From Oegoconia quadripuncta (lineage: Eukaryota; Arthropoda; Insecta; Lepidoptera; Autostichidae): a DNA stretch of 64,000 bases. Shown one piece after another: positions 53,601 to 56,602 of this stretch. The stretch lies in assembly GCA_949316235.1 (NCBI GenBank), contig OX438748.1, positions 25,112,575 to 25,176,574 on the forward strand. The letters are read 5' to 3'. Position 1 is the stretch's first letter, and each line of letters begins with the position of its first letter. Both the position numbers and the translations under genes were made by a program. Below the pieces are notes generated by a model. It was not told the DNA's origin. It worked only from the letters and a program-made list of their open reading frames with translations, and made no database searches.

Positions 53601-56515
53601 AATTACCACTTCGAGGAAAACGTTTTGAGTCGATAGAAGCCATAAAAGAAAATTCGCTGAATCAGCTAAAGGCCATACCGCAAATAGCCTATGAAAAATG
53701 TATGGAAGACTGGGTGAAGCGGTGGAGATGTTGTATTGCAAGCGATGGGGCCTACTTTGAAGGCGATAAAATAAATTTAGATGAATAATTTGTATTTTTT
53801 GTTTTATTGACAAATTCCCGATACTTAGTACACTGAATGTATATACATTGTTAAAGTAGATGAATACTTATTGAAGCATTATGACGGACGTTTGTCAAAA
53901 TATTCTTTTATGGAATAGAAACAATTGCAAATGAGCCATTGAAGCAATAACCTTTTAAATATCCTATATTGAGCCATTCTTATATCAGCTGGTAATCTAT
54001 TATAGATTTTTATAGCCATAGAATAACCATTTCTAGCACATATATCTGTTCTGATATTGGGCAGCACGAGCTTGTCAGGGTATCTTGCATTGAATTTGCA
54101 TACATTATCTCGTCTCTGAAATAGATTCAGATGTTGTTTAACAAAATTACAGGTTTCGAATATATATATAGCCCTGGCAATGTCAGCAGCCCCAATTGTT
54201 TAAATATAGGTTTACAGCTGGTAATGGGTGATACATCGCAGATTGCTCGAATGCATTGTTTTTGTGCTATAAAAGCTCGATTGATTTCTACCGAGTTTCC
54301 CCATAGCATGACACCATATCTGAGGTTTGATGCTACATATCCATGGTACGCTTTTAGTGCAGTGTCTTTATTAGCTATTTTTTGTAATCTCCAGAGAGCA
54401 TAAGCAAAACGGTTTATTTTAGTGCACACTTTATCAACATGGGGTTTCCATGTGCAATATTCATCTATCAGGAATCCTAAAAAATGTTGATTAATAAACC
54501 TAACTTGAGGCCTGAAAAGCACGTGCATACGCAAGCAGTACTCGCTTGAGAGGTGCGCGTTTTAATAAACGAAACTCAAGACTGTCATTCATTTGCCGCT
54601 GAGGCGAATACTTGAGAAGTGATCTCAGCTGAGTAGACCTCAAGATTGGTTTATAAATTAGCACGGAGCTTGAGATAGCGTCAACTGCTTAAGACGCATC
54701 TTGGTTGATACAGCCTGAAGACTTGTATTGAGATTGGTTTGTTAATACGGACTTTAGACTGTCAATAATTTCTCTGTAAATAAATAAATAAATTTTGAAG
54801 AAATTCTTGTAGCAGTTTATTATTGTGACTGTTGGTATGGTGGTACGTGGTGGTGGTGGATGAGTTGGATAAGTTCCTAACCAACTGGTCGGAGGAGGCC
54901 CGAAATAGAGGCGTGGAGAGAGAAATGGGAGGCCTTTGCCCAGCACTGGGACAGTATTGGCTCCTAATAATAATAATCAAATAAATAATAAATATTTCGG
55001 ACACTTACACCAATCATCTAGTCCCAAACTAAGCAAAGCTTGTGCTATGGATACTAGATAACGGATAAACATACATAAATATTTATATAAACATCTATGA
55101 CTCGGGAATAAATGTTCGTATTCATCACACAAACATTTACCCCTCGCGGGATTCGAACCCGCAACCGTTGGTTTCGCTGACAGGGTCACTATCCACTACA
55201 CCAACCGGTCGTCTACCTAATTTAAATTAAGTACAAAGGCGGACTTATCCCAAATAGGGATCTCTTTCATTTCTGACTAATAAGATGATACATATATCTG
55301 TCTATTATTTTCTATTTTTAACCGACTTCAAAAAGTAGAAGGTTTTCAATTCTACCGTTTGAATTTTTTTTTCGTTCTCGAATCTTAAATTTTTAAAATA
55401 CTGATTTCAAAAGAGCAACCTCCTGAGTTTCTTACTCGTCCTCTCTCCCCAGAGAAGAACGAGTAAGAAACCGACTCCCTACTTGGCCTTGTTAAATAGG
55501 AATTGAGCGGTAATTGTGACGTTTTCAGATATTATTTTTATAACGTGCGAAATAAAAGCTTTTTGATTTGATTTTGATTTCAAATGCTATGTTATCGCTT
55601 GACATATTTATGGACATATCCTAGTACTAGGATACCATTACATGAAGACTATCTTAAAGTATGATTAAAATATATATATGATATATAAAATATATGATAC
55701 ATCTTCGGCTACATCGTCACTTTCCATCAGGTGAGATTGTGGCCAAATTTTAATAAAAAAAAAAAAAAATATTGGTATCGATTCGGGTGTACACCAACTA
55801 AACTAAATTAAAACCAGTTTTGGAGTGGTGCCGTCGCATCGTACTGTTCCAGGGAGAAAGAGACAGTACTACTTTAACACTGGTTTTAGTTTGGTTTAGT
55901 TTAGTTTAGTTGGTGTACATCCGAATCGACACCATTGTTTAAAAAAAAACTCAATATTGTGTCTGCAAGTAACATTTGATGCAAGCGACCTTTAAATTTA
56001 TTTCTCATGAAATAAACTGTCCAAAATGCACTTCACTTTACATGCAATTATTATGCAAAGGCACGACCCACAACCGCTAGCAGTTCTCGTACGTCCGGTT
56101 TACATGGCGGACAATTACGAATGATAGGTAGGTAATCAATACCTCTATCCTCAATTTCATAAAAATGTGCAAGCAATTTCATTCCTTCATCATGTTAAAT
56201 CTCGAACATTTAGAAATACTCATGGCGCAGTTACATTCGCTATTCTCTTTCGATTAGCAAAGTTAAGTCCTTGGATGGGTGATAGTAGTATTTGACGACC
56301 GATTGGTGTAGTGGATAGTGACCCTGTCAGCGAAACCAACGGTTGCGGGTTCGAATCCCGCGAGGGGTAAATGTTTGTGTGATGAATATGAACATTTATT
56401 CGTGAGTCATGGATGTTTATATAAATATTTATGTATGTTTATCCGTTATCTAGTATCCATAGTACAAACTTTGCTTAATTTGGGACTAGATGATTGGTGT
56501 AAGTGTCCGAAATAT

Positions 56516-56602
<87 letters not shown>

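Larger units (their letters stand above)
52088..54765. mobile_element. MITE split by a LINE that carries the mariner
   Basis: MITE left end AGGCCCGTATTAATAAACCG to AAGTAAACGTGTT (about 52154); right part TGTTGATTAATAAACCTAAC (54486) to the inverted end near 54765. The 2.3 kb between is a minus-strand LINE whose 3' tail is (AAATC)n at 52156-52176. Mariner (52523-53838) lies in that LINE's 3' region. Confidence 0.82.
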
